Positions 9,042 to 17,663 of a stretch of 33,804 bases of DNA are shown one piece after another. The translations under genes and the position numbers were made by a program. This DNA is from Lishizhenia tianjinensis (GTDB lineage Bacteria; Bacteroidota; Bacteroidia; Flavobacteriales_D; Crocinitomicaceae): contig CAMDLY010000024.1 of assembly GCA_945902115.1 (NCBI GenBank), forward strand, positions 1 through 33,804. The letters run 5' to 3'. The number at the start of each line of letters is the position of its first letter. Positions within the stretch are counted from its first letter, which is position 1. The notes under the pieces were generated by a model, which made no database searches, was not told the DNA's origin, and saw nothing but the letters and a program-made list of their open reading frames with translations.

Positions 9042-9947
9042 ATGAAAAATATATCTCTGTTGGCTCTATTTTTTGCTATATTCTCTTGCTCTCCAAAAAT
9101 GTTGAGGAAGCCTGTTTATAGCACAACTGTTTTTCGCGGTGAAAGAGGCGAAAAAGAGGTGAATATTTACAATAAAAATCGGGCTCAACGTGAAAAAGAC
9201 ATGGCAGAGGCGATTGAAAAAGCTGACGCTACGAAAAGGGTACTAGAAACTCAGCAAAAGACATTATCCAACATTGATTCGACCCAAAGAGTATCATCTA
9301 TTGATAAGAAATTACAACAGCTTTTTAGCAGAACTCAAGAAATAATTAATGAGTTAAATGCTGTATCGCCTTACACATCAAATGGTCACGAAAAAGCATT
9401 AAAATTATCTGAAGAATTGAATAATTTGATATACAATCAGATTAATCCCCTCGCAGAGATAATAGAATCAAATCAACATGTGCTTAGAATTGGCTCTGAC
9501 ATTTCTTTTGAACCCGGCAGTGCGAATTTAACGAAAGAAGGTAAAAAGCAAGTGTTGAACATGGTTAATGGAATGGAAAAGGAAATTATTAAATGGCAAA
9601 ATTATCTTAATCATCACAATGAGCATATTTTTAGTGAAAGTGAATTTCAAACGATTTTAGTTATTAACGGCTATGCCGATACTCAAGGAAGTAAGAATGA
9701 ATCAGAGCGAAAAGATCAGAATATGAAACTATCGAAAGATCGCGCTAGTGCAGTAGCAAAAGAATTTGACATCCAAATGAAGTCCTTGATGGAAAAGTAC
9801 AACGTTAAGGTTAGTCTTGAGGTCTTCGGAAGGGGAGAGGACACTCCACCAAATTATAAGCCTAGTAAGAAACTTGATGATGAAAGCCGACGAATGTGCA
9901 GCATTAGTCTTGTGGTTGGTCCAAAAATGCTACTCTATGATAATTAA
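9042..9947 (+). CDS. OmpA-like peptidoglycan-binding lipoprotein
   Basis: A 301-residue protein. Residues 1-16 form a lipoprotein signal peptide with lipobox Ile-Phe-Ser-Cys16. Residues ~45-145 are charged and probably coiled-coil. Residues ~150-297 form an OmpA-C-like domain. It has DISFEPGSANLTKEG, GYADTQGS with the conserved Asp213, and LSKDRASAVAKEF with Arg234. These two residues hold the diaminopimelate group in this family, so peptidoglycan binding is likely intact. The region between the first strand and the GYAD motif is longer than usual (about 50 residues). It sits 21 nt after the BrkB gene and may end the long forward transcription unit. It ends exactly where the convergent LptD-like gene ends (9947/9948). 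Confidence 0.85.
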   Translation: MKNISLLALFFAIFSCSPKMLRKPVYSTTVFRGERGEKEVNIYNKNRAQREKDMAEAIEKADATKRVLETQQKTLSNIDSTQRVSSIDKKLQQLFSRTQEIINELNAVSPYTSNGHEKALKLSEELNNLIYNQINPLAEIIESNQHVLRIGSDISFEPGSANLTKEGKKQVLNMVNGMEKEIIKWQNYLNHHNEHIFSESEFQTILVINGYADTQGSKNESERKDQNMKLSKDRASAVAKEFDIQMKSLMEKYNVKVSLEVFGRGEDTPPNYKPSKKLDDESRRMCSISLVVGPKMLLYDN

Positions 9948-12482
9948 TTAAAGGAAAACGGGTGGGTTTCTAAAGTCGAATTTAGCATCTTTGAATAAAC
10001 TAGAGGTATTTCTTATGCTTAAAAGAAAACTCTTGTTTCCACCTATTGGTACCAAGTAGAAACTTAAGGCCCAACAATGTAAGTTTCTATTCAACGTGAA
10101 AAATGCGTTCGTTAGGGATCCATTCATCAAGTTAAGATTTACATTTCCACTTAAGTTCCAAGTTTTAGTAAAACTTACGTCTCCACTGAAAGAAATGGTT
10201 TGAATTTGGTTGTATGTTTTGATATTACTTGAAGAGATATTTTGATTGGCTAGCAATGAATATATATGAGAAATACTCAATTTCCATGGAATATCGAAAT
10301 AAATAGCTTGTTCCGGGTGCAAGGAAAAATAGGCATAGGCGCTATTCCATTGCTGAGTGCTAGCTTCAACTTTCTCTTCCATCATTTTTCTACTTTTAAT
10401 TGGAGCTAAAAGTAAAGAGGTGGTGAAATTACCAGTGAGAAATCTACCTAAGCCCTGATTATTGCTCCATGCATATGAAGATAAACTAGCCCCTGTATTA
10501 TTCCAAGAGTACGGGCTAAAAGATGCATTTGAAACGAAATTCAACCAATTTTTAGGACTAATCCTCAAATTCATACTGATTATTGAAAGCCGCATGGAAT
10601 CTTTTAAAAAATCGTAATTCCCAGTTATGGAGAATTGGTCAATCAATCGGATTTTTTTGAATCCTGAAATCGTGTCTTTTTCAGATTTCACCTTAAGTTC
10701 TAAGGTATTATTAAATCCAAAGGTTAGAAAGGATGCACCAACTGTGTTACCTACATTATAGATGCTTCTTTCATAAGGGGAATATTGCACAAAAGATTGA
10801 TTCACACCAATACTATCTGCTAACAAGGAATTTAGTTTCGGTACGAAACGATAACCTAGCGAAGGAGTGAGTAAGTGCCTCAATTTGGCCTTCGATTTCC
10901 CGTGAAATTCATAGTAACTGTAAACAAGTGTAGTTGCTGTTACATTCAAATTAAATTCGTGAGCCATTCCTGGGACTTGAACCGTATCTGTTTTGGTTGA
11001 ATTTGTGTTTGGATCGTAGAATTTTTTCGTTTGTTGAAAATTTATTTTATTGCCATAATTCATTACCGGATTAATTTTTAACGTGTTTGAAAACAAGCCA
11101 ACGGATGTTTGCAGAGAGATAGCCTGTGAAACACCATTTAAAAATTGTTGCCCTATCTTTTGAAAATCCGCCTGATTTAACAATGAATCAGCGAAACTCG
11201 ACCTATTTTGACCTTCAAAATTGTAGGTGAGACCAATTCTAGTTATTGCTTTTGCTACTTCATTTTTTGGTAAAGGTAGTAGGCGTTTAAATGGAAAGAT
11301 ACGCGTAAGGTTCGCATTTAGAATTGGACTAATGAGTGCGATATTCTTCGCAACAGAATTTTGTCGTAAAGACCATTTAAGTCCCATTGTAAATGGCTTT
11401 CCTGGAAATAAACGACTCATATTGATATCTGAATTGAAACTATTACTGAAATATTCTGGGTTTATGGGATCTAGGTTATTTTTCGAGTTATTATCAGAGA
11501 TAAGGTTAACACTAGAGGAAAAATTCCAATAAGGTGAAGCTTTTGGGTCTTGACGGTGAGACCAAATTAGACTGAATTTATTTTTATTACTCTCCGTTGG
11601 AAATCCAAGCCTGAATTGTTGGAAACCAAAAGATAATTTACCAATGTATCCATACCTCTTGGAATAGTCTAATTCATTCCTCAAACCCCAACTCCCTCGA
11701 TTATATAAATTGGCATAAAGTGTCGTTTGTAAAAAGTCATTTATTGGGATATAATAACCAAGATTCTGGACCCCAAATCCGTATGCCGACAACGGGACGA
11801 ATTCAGGAAATAATAAGCCTTTCACCTGTTCTTTTTGTTTTGTGGGGATCAACGCAAAAGGTAAACCTAAAGGTGTAGGGATACCGTTTATATGTAGGTT
11901 TAAAGGTCCTGTTACAATACGTTCATCAGGAACTATAACTCCTTTTGACAATTGAAAATGGTAGTGAGGTTCTGGTAAATCACATGTAGATAGTTTGCCA
12001 TGGCGAAGATGTAATTCGTCATCTGCTTGTTTTTTTGCTTTCTCCATCCTGAAATACAACTCTTCTTGTTTTAGCGATAATTCTTCCAGAAAGCCTTTTT
12101 TAGTTTTTGTATTATACTTCAATGAAACACATTGAATGGTTTCGTTACCCTCCGTGAATACCGGGAATTCAATTTTATTACTGTCTTTGTCAAAGGAATA
12201 GCGTGCTTGAAGTTCATTTTTTTCTAGGTCAATGCAAATGTAGCCTGCGCTCATTTCAATCCCATCCATTTGAACATTGGCCTGACCGTACAGATGCACC
12301 TGTTTTTTTTCAATATCGTTGTAAATAGAATCTTTCGCGCTATACTTCACGATAGATTTTACCACTTCATCGTTCACTGTTAATGTGTCATTGATTCCTT
12401 GCTGAGCAGTAACTTGGTTTGAAAACTGCATTATTAACAATGCAACGAAGAAAAATTCACGACAACGACTTATTACATTCAA
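9948..12482 (-). CDS. LptD-like outer-membrane LPS assembly protein
   Basis: Predicted outer-membrane translocon for lipopolysaccharide. After a signal peptide (ending TAQ), residues ~25-165 form an OstA/LptA-like jelly-roll (HLYGQANVQMDG, YICIDLEKNELQA). A long C-terminal beta barrel of about 650 residues ends in a hydrophobic strand region. The segment with GRxxTCDLPEPHYHF-like spacing (LSTCDLPEPHYHFQLS) and NGIPTPLGLPFALIP is typical of Bacteroidota LptD-like proteins. Only one Cys is seen there, so the E. coli disulfide scheme does not carry over. The frame stays open to an ATG at 12590, but that would overlap the divergent amidase gene by 53 nt. A TTG at 12482 gives a compact signal peptide (MNVISRCREFFFVALLIMQF) and fits a -7 box at 12521-12528, so I chose it; a GTG at 12512 is also possible. 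Confidence 0.85.
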   Translation of the reverse strand: MNVISRCREFFFVALLIMQFSNQVTAQQGINDTLTVNDEVVKSIVKYSAKDSIYNDIEKKQVHLYGQANVQMDGIEMSAGYICIDLEKNELQARYSFDKDSNKIEFPVFTEGNETIQCVSLKYNTKTKKGFLEELSLKQEELYFRMEKAKKQADDELHLRHGKLSTCDLPEPHYHFQLSKGVIVPDERIVTGPLNLHINGIPTPLGLPFALIPTKQKEQVKGLLFPEFVPLSAYGFGVQNLGYYIPINDFLQTTLYANLYNRGSWGLRNELDYSKRYGYIGKLSFGFQQFRLGFPTESNKNKFSLIWSHRQDPKASPYWNFSSSVNLISDNNSKNNLDPINPEYFSNSFNSDINMSRLFPGKPFTMGLKWSLRQNSVAKNIALISPILNANLTRIFPFKRLLPLPKNEVAKAITRIGLTYNFEGQNRSSFADSLLNQADFQKIGQQFLNGVSQAISLQTSVGLFSNTLKINPVMNYGNKINFQQTKKFYDPNTNSTKTDTVQVPGMAHEFNLNVTATTLVYSYYEFHGKSKAKLRHLLTPSLGYRFVPKLNSLLADSIGVNQSFVQYSPYERSIYNVGNTVGASFLTFGFNNTLELKVKSEKDTISGFKKIRLIDQFSITGNYDFLKDSMRLSIISMNLRISPKNWLNFVSNASFSPYSWNNTGASLSSYAWSNNQGLGRFLTGNFTTSLLLAPIKSRKMMEEKVEASTQQWNSAYAYFSLHPEQAIYFDIPWKLSISHIYSLLANQNISSSNIKTYNQIQTISFSGDVSFTKTWNLSGNVNLNLMNGSLTNAFFTLNRNLHCWALSFYLVPIGGNKSFLLSIRNTSSLFKDAKFDFRNPPVFL

Positions 12483-12493
12483 ACCTTTGGAAC

Positions 12494-12501
12494 TAATTTT
12501 G
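12494..12501 (+). promoter_or_regulatory. -7 box (TAATTTTG) for the amidase operon
   Basis: TAATTTTG fits TAnnTTTG and would place transcription start near 12507, giving a leader of about 30 nt before the ATG at 12538. It is interleaved with an oppositely oriented box at 12521-12528 serving the LptD-like gene. I see no clear -33 TTG at normal spacing. Confidence 0.4.
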
Positions 12502-12520
12502 TAACGTGCCACAAAACTAT

Positions 12521-12528
12521 CAAATTTA
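12521..12528 (-). promoter_or_regulatory. -7 box (TAAATTTG, minus strand) for the LptD-like gene
   Basis: Read on the minus strand, 12528 to 12521 is TAAATTTG, a TAnnTTTG match. Transcription would begin near 12515, downstream of the ATG at 12590. That rules this ATG out for such a transcript and supports the TTG at 12482 (leader about 32 nt) as the working start. Confidence 0.4.
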
Positions 12529-12537
12529 ACTAACTTA

Positions 12538-13674
12538 ATGAAGAACGATAAATTATACAGGTTATTGGGTGTTAGAGTAAATCTAGTCATTGTTGCATTA
12601 TTTTTTTTCGGGATAACACATCATTCTCAGACTAATCCAATCAAAACTATCGTTATTGATGCTGGTCATGGAGGAAAAGATCCAGGGTGCCACGGGGGAT
12701 TTTCAAATGAAAAAGAAGTTTGTTTATCCATGGCTCTGAAGCTTGGAGCGATGATTAAAGATAAATATCCGGGAATCAAGGTTGTTTACACCCGAGATAA
12801 AGATGTATTTGTTGAATTGCTAGAACGAGCGAATATTGCCAATAGCGTAAAAGCAGATTTATTCATTTGTATTCATGCAAATGCGGGCAGTAACGTAGCA
12901 TATGGTTCTGAGACATATGTTTTGGGACTTCATAGAACTGAGGCTCAACAAAAAGTTATGGAACGAGAGAATGCAATCATTGAATTAGAAGATGACAAAG
13001 GTGCCAAATATAAAAGTTTTGATATGTCTCCTGAAGCAATGATTGCCATGCAGCTTCAGGGAACTGTATATAGAGAGTATTCGATTCGTTTTGCAGAACA
13101 ATTGCAAAAAGAGTTTAAAAAAATGGGAAGATTTGATAGGGGAGTTAAGGAGGCAGGATTTTATGTTTTATATAAAACAGCTATGCCCAGTGTGCTCATT
13201 GAAACAGGCTTCCTAACAAATCCCACAGAGGAAAAGTTATTGGCTAATACATCAGGTCAAGTGGAAATGGCGAAAGCCATGTTCAGCGCATTTGAACGCT
13301 ACTATAATCAAATGATGGGTAAAGAAACAATAGAAAATACAATCCCGCCGAAAGTTAATCCCATTCAAGATACACCGAAACCAACTCCAATTACTCCTGA
13401 CTCTTCGGGGCTAGTCTTCCGAATTCAGGTCGAGACTTCAGACAAAAAAATATCCTTAAACTCTTCTCGTTTTAAAAATTTTGAAGTTTACGAGTACACC
13501 CAGGATAAATTTTACAAATATTGTATTGGAATATTTCCCAATGACCTAAATAGCGCGAGGTTAAAAAAGACAGAATTAATTGAACTCGGATTTAATAATG
13601 CTTTTGTGGTAGCTTTTTTAAATGGAGAACGCATTAGTATTGAAAAAGCTATTAATTTAGCAGAAAAGAATTAG
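12538..13674 (+). CDS. N-acetylmuramoyl-L-alanine amidase with SPOR-like tail
   Basis: A zinc-dependent cell-wall hydrolase of the Amidase_3 family that cleaves the bond between muramic acid and the stem peptide in the periplasm. Of its 378 residues, 1-30 include a signal peptide. The catalytic domain spans ~36-255, with DAGHGGKDPG (His44), the following Glu pair (58/60), CIHANA (His113) and VLIETGFLTN (Glu222). A Pro-rich linker (~264-293) leads to a ~75-residue C-terminal module with RIQVETS and a YKYCIGIFPN core, which looks like a SPOR-type glycan-binding domain. This would direct it to denuded septal peptidoglycan. It heads a forward operon with an MlaD-type protein, matching a gene order common in Flavobacteriia. 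Confidence 0.93.
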   Translation: MKNDKLYRLLGVRVNLVIVALFFFGITHHSQTNPIKTIVIDAGHGGKDPGCHGGFSNEKEVCLSMALKLGAMIKDKYPGIKVVYTRDKDVFVELLERANIANSVKADLFICIHANAGSNVAYGSETYVLGLHRTEAQQKVMERENAIIELEDDKGAKYKSFDMSPEAMIAMQLQGTVYREYSIRFAEQLQKEFKKMGRFDRGVKEAGFYVLYKTAMPSVLIETGFLTNPTEEKLLANTSGQVEMAKAMFSAFERYYNQMMGKETIENTIPPKVNPIQDTPKPTPITPDSSGLVFRIQVETSDKKISLNSSRFKNFEVYEYTQDKFYKYCIGIFPNDLNSARLKKTELIELGFNNAFVVAFLNGERISIEKAINLAEKN

Positions 13675-13675
13675 G

Positions 13676-14713
13676 TTGAGATTTTCAAAGGAAATAAAAG
13701 CAGCAGTAGTCGCTATTTTAGCGATTGTCTTATTGATTTTAGGGGTTAATTTTTTAAAGGGGAATAGTATTTTCGGTGGAGATCGAGAATTTTATGCCTA
13801 TTTCCAAAATTCTGGCCAACTAACAGTCTCAAGCAATGTCACCTTGAATGGAGTGACTGTAGGAAAAGTGAAGAACATAGAATATGTTCCTGGAAATCCA
13901 CCTTCAAAACAAGTGAGAATAACCTTTAGTATTCAAAATGAAGAAGTTGAAATTCCAAAAGGCAGTATTATTGAAATTGGAAACATTGATTTATTAACCA
14001 AAGGGCTAATTATTTTGTTGCCGGAGAACCTAACAAAAGGCAACTATTCCGCAGAGTCTGAAATTCCCGGACGAATTTCTAAAGACATGGTTTCTCAAGT
14101 TAAAGCATTTACAGACCCTATTACGAACAAGTTACAAACGATGATGGCCTCCGTAGATAAAATGGTTTATTCCTTGTCTTCTTTTTGGGATTCAACGGCG
14201 ACTACAGAAATTGAAGGAAGCCTTAAGCAAGTTAAATTAACGATTCAAAAACTTGGAAATGTTGCCGACGAATTGCAATTATTTGTAGCTGAAGAGAAAT
14301 TGCAATTTTCTAGAATTATGGCTAATGTAGAAAACATCACCAATAATTTGAAGAAGTCAAATGATCAAGTAACGGCAATTCTTGGAAACACCAAAAAGGT
14401 TTCCGATGACCTTGTGAACGCGAATTTCAAATCTGTGATTCTGGATGCTCAAACGACAATTAAAAAATTGAATTTAGTTCTAGATGATGTTGAGTCTGGC
14501 AATGGGACCCTTGGTAAGCTGATTCACGACGAAAAACTATATTTGGAATTGGTAGAATCGAATAACGAACTTCAGAATTTGGTCTCGGATTTTCAATTAC
14601 ATCCGGAAAGATACATCAATTTTTCACTGTTAGGATCTAAAACAAAAGGGGTTCCGATTTCCAAGAAAGAAGAAAAAAAATTAAGATTAATTTTGGACAG
14701 TATACCTGATTAA
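13676..14713 (+). CDS. MlaD/MCE-family lipid transport protein
   Basis: A 345-residue protein with one N-terminal membrane helix (residues 8-26) followed by a single MCE/MlaD domain (~37-115, with NSGQLTVSSNVTLNGVTVGKV). A long helical, periplasmic C-terminal part follows. MlaD proteins form rings on the inner membrane that pass phospholipids between the two membranes, normally with MlaE permease and MlaF ATPase; those partners are not in this window. The start is a TTG at 13676, one base after the amidase stop. It gives a basic N-terminus (MRFSKEIKAA) directly before the helix, and no ATG lies near. The position between amidase and Fe-S genes is a recurring arrangement in the phylum. Confidence 0.9.
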   Translation: MRFSKEIKAAVVAILAIVLLILGVNFLKGNSIFGGDREFYAYFQNSGQLTVSSNVTLNGVTVGKVKNIEYVPGNPPSKQVRITFSIQNEEVEIPKGSIIEIGNIDLLTKGLIILLPENLTKGNYSAESEIPGRISKDMVSQVKAFTDPITNKLQTMMASVDKMVYSLSSFWDSTATTEIEGSLKQVKLTIQKLGNVADELQLFVAEEKLQFSRIMANVENITNNLKKSNDQVTAILGNTKKVSDDLVNANFKSVILDAQTTIKKLNLVLDDVESGNGTLGKLIHDEKLYLELVESNNELQNLVSDFQLHPERYINFSLLGSKTKGVPISKKEEKKLRLILDSIPD

Positions 14714-14724
14714 GCAACTTTATA

Positions 14725-16023
14725 ATGATTGAAATTATAATTTTCTCAATTCTCTTATTTTCTGGTTTTGGTTGGTTTGCTTACAATGTAAGCAAAGTAC
14801 GATATAACATATTGCTTGGTAGGGATGTTGATAGGTCCGGTAATGCAAAGGATCGTTGGAAAACGATGCTCTTGGTTGCTTTTGGACAAAAGAAAATGTT
14901 TACGAAACCTATAGCGGCATTTTTGCATCTTACATTATACGTGGCTTTTGTCATCACGCAAATCGAACTAATTGAAATTATCGCCGATGGAGTGTCTGGA
15001 GAACATAGAGTTTTTCGTTCAGCTTTAGGAGGATTTTACACTTTTACAATCAGTTTTATTGAAATACTAACCTTATTAGCTTTTATCGGTACAGTGGCAT
15101 TTTTGGCCAGAAGAAATTTACTTAAACTTCCAAGATTTACCATGGCGGAGCTTAAAGGTTGGCCTACTAGAGACGCTAACTTGATATTGTTGATGGAGAT
15201 TGTGTTGATTGTATGTATTTTCACCATGAATGGTGCCGATGAAGCCATGCAAGAGGAAAGCTATGGTTTTTTAATTTCGTCTTTTGTTGGTGCTACGGTA
15301 TTTAACGGGATGCCTCAAGATACATTACACGTATTGGAATCTGTAGGTTGGTGGGGGCATTTTCTTATGGTCCTAACGTTTATGAATTACCTTCCCTATT
15401 CAAAACATTTCCATATCTTTCTTGCTTTCCCAAATACCTATTATTCTAACCTCGAGAAAAAAGGTAAATTATCAAATATGGCAGCTGTGACCAATGAGGT
15501 GAAACTTATGTTGGACCCTTCAGCAGACCCATATGCAACCCCTGTAAGTGACGTTTCTCCTTCTCGGTTTGGAGCAAAAGATGTGACAGATCTTACTTGG
15601 AAAAATTTATTGGATGCTTATACTTGCACCGAGTGTGGTAGATGCACATCTTCGTGCCCGGCTAATATAACCGGTAAAAAACTCTCTCCAAGGAAAATCA
15701 TGATGGATACCAGAGATAGATTGGTAGAAATAGGTGAGTTAAAACGAAAAAATGGAAATGATTACGAGGATGGAAAAAGTCTGATTGGAGATTATATTAC
15801 TGAGGAGGAAATTTGGGCTTGTACTTCATGTAACGCATGTGTTCAAGAGTGCCCTATAAACATCGACCCACTATCCATTATCATAGATTTAAGACGATAC
15901 CTCGTAATGGAAGAGTCCAAAATGCCTACAGAATTAACAGGTATGTTAACGAATATAGAAAATAACGGAGCTCCTTGGCAATTTTCACCTTCTGACAGAT
16001 TAAATTGGGCAAATGAAGACTAA
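14725..16023 (+). CDS. Membrane-bound (4Fe-4S)2 reductase subunit, HdrC/NarI-like fusion
   Basis: A 432-residue protein. The first ~250 residues hold about five or six membrane helices resembling the NarI/HdrE-type quinone-side module. The C-terminal part carries two 4Fe-4S motifs, CTECGRCTSSC (Cys301, 304, 307, 311) and CTSCNACVQEC (Cys366, 369, 372, 376), each followed by Pro. The layout matches heterodisulfide-reductase-related proteins that pass electrons between quinones and a soluble partner. The CCG-domain protein encoded at 16448-17236 is the expected partner, as HdrB-type subunits are. The substrate is unknown. The end overlaps the following HAD-like gene by 11 nt. Family placement is firm; the reaction is not. 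Confidence 0.88.
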   Translation: MIEIIIFSILLFSGFGWFAYNVSKVRYNILLGRDVDRSGNAKDRWKTMLLVAFGQKKMFTKPIAAFLHLTLYVAFVITQIELIEIIADGVSGEHRVFRSALGGFYTFTISFIEILTLLAFIGTVAFLARRNLLKLPRFTMAELKGWPTRDANLILLMEIVLIVCIFTMNGADEAMQEESYGFLISSFVGATVFNGMPQDTLHVLESVGWWGHFLMVLTFMNYLPYSKHFHIFLAFPNTYYSNLEKKGKLSNMAAVTNEVKLMLDPSADPYATPVSDVSPSRFGAKDVTDLTWKNLLDAYTCTECGRCTSSCPANITGKKLSPRKIMMDTRDRLVEIGELKRKNGNDYEDGKSLIGDYITEEEIWACTSCNACVQECPINIDPLSIIIDLRRYLVMEESKMPTELTGMLTNIENNGAPWQFSPSDRLNWANED

Positions 16024-16444
16024 TGCACAGATAACACTACTTAACCTAAAAGAGGAGGGGAAACATATTTCACCCGTTCTCTCGGAGGATATAAAAAATT
16101 ATTTGATTGATATCGATGGAACTATTTCTGATGATATCCCAAATGAAGAACCAGAGAGAATGGCCACAGCAGCATTATATCCTGACGCATTGGAGATAAT
16201 TAACAGTTGGCACGATGAGGGCCATGTTATCACTTTTTTTACTTCTCGACTAGAGGAACATCGCGAGGTTACTGAGAACTGGTTAGATATGCACGGGTTT
16301 AAATATCATGGAATTTTAATGGGCAAGCCGAGAGGAGGGAATTATCATTGGATAGATAATCACATTGTTCGTGCGACAAGATATACTGGGAAATTTACTC
16401 AGCTTACAGAAAGAGCGTCGAATATTCAAGTTTTTGAAGATTAA
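16013..16444 (+). CDS. HAD-like phosphatase, small stand-alone form
   Basis: A 143-residue protein with haloacid-dehalogenase motifs. Motif I is LIDIDGTI with Asp33 and Asp35, motif II is FFTSR with Thr77/Ser78, the motif III lysine is probably Lys105 (GKPRGG), and the motif IV acidic residue is Asp115 (WIDNH). All four core elements are there, without a cap domain, so a small phosphorylated substrate or a polymer end is plausible. Related Bacteroidota proteins are often labelled phosphoheptose isomerase, but no SIS fold is present here. The gene sits between two electron-transfer genes, overlapping the first by 11 nt and lying 3 nt before the second, so it is in the same operon. Its link to the Fe-S proteins is unknown. 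Confidence 0.75.
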   Translation: MKTNAQITLLNLKEEGKHISPVLSEDIKNYLIDIDGTISDDIPNEEPERMATAALYPDALEIINSWHDEGHVITFFTSRLEEHREVTENWLDMHGFKYHGILMGKPRGGNYHWIDNHIVRATRYTGKFTQLTERASNIQVFED

Positions 16445-16447
16445 ATT

Positions 16448-17236
16448 ATGAGCATGAAAGTTCCAACAATGGCAAGTTTATTGGCAGAGGGAAAATCACC
16501 AGATATTTTATTTTGGGTGGGGTGTTCCGGTAGTTTTGATGACCGAGCAAAAAAAATAACTAAGGCCTTAGTGAAGATTCTCAATCACTGTAAAGTTAAT
16601 TTTGCCGTTCTCGGAACGGAGGAAAATTGCTCCGGAGACCCTGCAAAAAGGGCGGGTAACGAATTTACCTTTCAAATGCAAGCTATGATGAATATTCAGG
16701 TTTTGAATGGTTATGAAATCAAGAAAATTGTTACTGGCTGTCCGCATTGTTTCAATACATTAAAAAATGAATACCCCGAGTTAGGTGGAAACTACGAAGT
16801 TTTGCACCATACCCAGTTAATCCAGGATTTGATTTTAACGGGTAAGCTTACTTTGGAAGGAAACCAATCTTTTAAAGGAAAAAAAATCACTTTTCACGAC
16901 CCTTGTTACTTGGGAAGAGCAAATGATGTTTACGAAGCACCGCGCAGTCTGATAGAAAAATTAGATGCGGAACTAGTAGAAATGAAACGTTGTAAAACCA
17001 ACGGATTATGCTGTGGAGCGGGGGGAGCTCAAATGTTTAAAGAGGCAGAAAAAGGTAATAAAGAAATCAACATTGAAAGGACTGAAGATGCATTAGAAAC
17101 CAATGCTAATATCATTGCTACTGGATGTCCATTTTGTAATACAATGATGACTGATGGAATCAAAAATGCTGATAAAGAAGCAGAAATTAAAGTAATGGAT
17201 ATTGCTGAACTCATAGCAAATGCTACCGACTTATAA
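16448..17236 (+). CDS. CCG-domain (Fe-S)-binding protein, HdrB/GlpC-like
   Basis: A 262-residue soluble protein with two cysteine-rich (CCG) domains. The first has Cys26, Cys61, Cys98 and Cys101 (GCPHC). The second has Cys153 (HDPCYLGR), Cys182, Cys188-189 (CCGAGG) and Cys227/230 (GCPFC). This is the pattern of HdrB, GlpC and LutA-type subunits, which hold an unusual Fe-S cluster at the active site. It probably forms a complex with the membrane Fe-S protein at 14725-16023. M1 and M3 are both possible starts. The 3' end overlaps the next gene by 17 nt. Confidence 0.9.
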   Translation: MSMKVPTMASLLAEGKSPDILFWVGCSGSFDDRAKKITKALVKILNHCKVNFAVLGTEENCSGDPAKRAGNEFTFQMQAMMNIQVLNGYEIKKIVTGCPHCFNTLKNEYPELGGNYEVLHHTQLIQDLILTGKLTLEGNQSFKGKKITFHDPCYLGRANDVYEAPRSLIEKLDAELVEMKRCKTNGLCCGAGGAQMFKEAEKGNKEINIERTEDALETNANIIATGCPFCNTMMTDGIKNADKEAEIKVMDIAELIANATDL

Positions 17237-17663
17237 TCTTTTTGAAGGCTTAAACAACGAAAGTAGGGTTTGGCATTATATTGCCGATAGAAAGCTTACT
17301 GACGCTGAAATTGATCTGGCTAATCGACACCTTACGAGTTTTAATTCGTCATGGACAGCTCATGGTAAAAAACTGCACTCTGCGACAACGATATTATTTA
17401 ATCAGTTAATTATTTTGGCAGCCGATGAGTCATTGGAACAAGCCTCAGGATGTTCTATTGACAGCTCGGTGCGTGCGATAAAAGAATTAGGCAATATACT
17501 TGAGGTAGATTTTTTTAATAGAATGAATGTCCTTTCCTACAAGGATGACGAAGTAATATTGTTGCCTTATTCTCTAATTCGTAAAAATACAGGGATACGT
17601 TATTTTAACCCACTGGTGACATCCTTAAAAGAGGTTAGAGAAAGTTGGTTAATTGAGAGCTAG
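17220..17663 (+). CDS. Conserved small protein (family mislabelled 'ABC transporter ATPase')
   Basis: A 147-residue soluble protein with features I recognise from a family that follows the Fe-S genes in many Flavobacteriia: SRVWHYIADRKLTDAEI near the N-terminus, FNSSWTAHGKKL in the middle, and ASGCSIDSSVRAIKELG. Databases often name it ABC transporter ATPase, yet no Walker A, Walker B or signature motif is present, so that name is unsupported here. The conserved Cys-Ser-Ile-Asp segment and the Trp-Thr-Ala-His-Gly segment might form an active or binding site; this is inference. The start overlaps the CCG protein gene by 17 nt, and the stop lies on a CTAG shared with the convergent gene. Confidence 0.75.
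   Translation: MLPTYNLFEGLNNESRVWHYIADRKLTDAEIDLANRHLTSFNSSWTAHGKKLHSATTILFNQLIILAADESLEQASGCSIDSSVRAIKELGNILEVDFFNRMNVLSYKDDEVILLPYSLIRKNTGIRYFNPLVTSLKEVRESWLIES

Noticed and set aside
9600-9650. Possible frameshift in the OmpA-like domain because of a long insert
   Set aside because: The frame is continuous, and both ligand motifs (GYADTQGS and LSKDRA) are in the same frame downstream.
16013-16444. Phosphoheptose isomerase
   Set aside because: The protein shows HAD motifs I-IV and no sugar-isomerase (SIS) sequence features.
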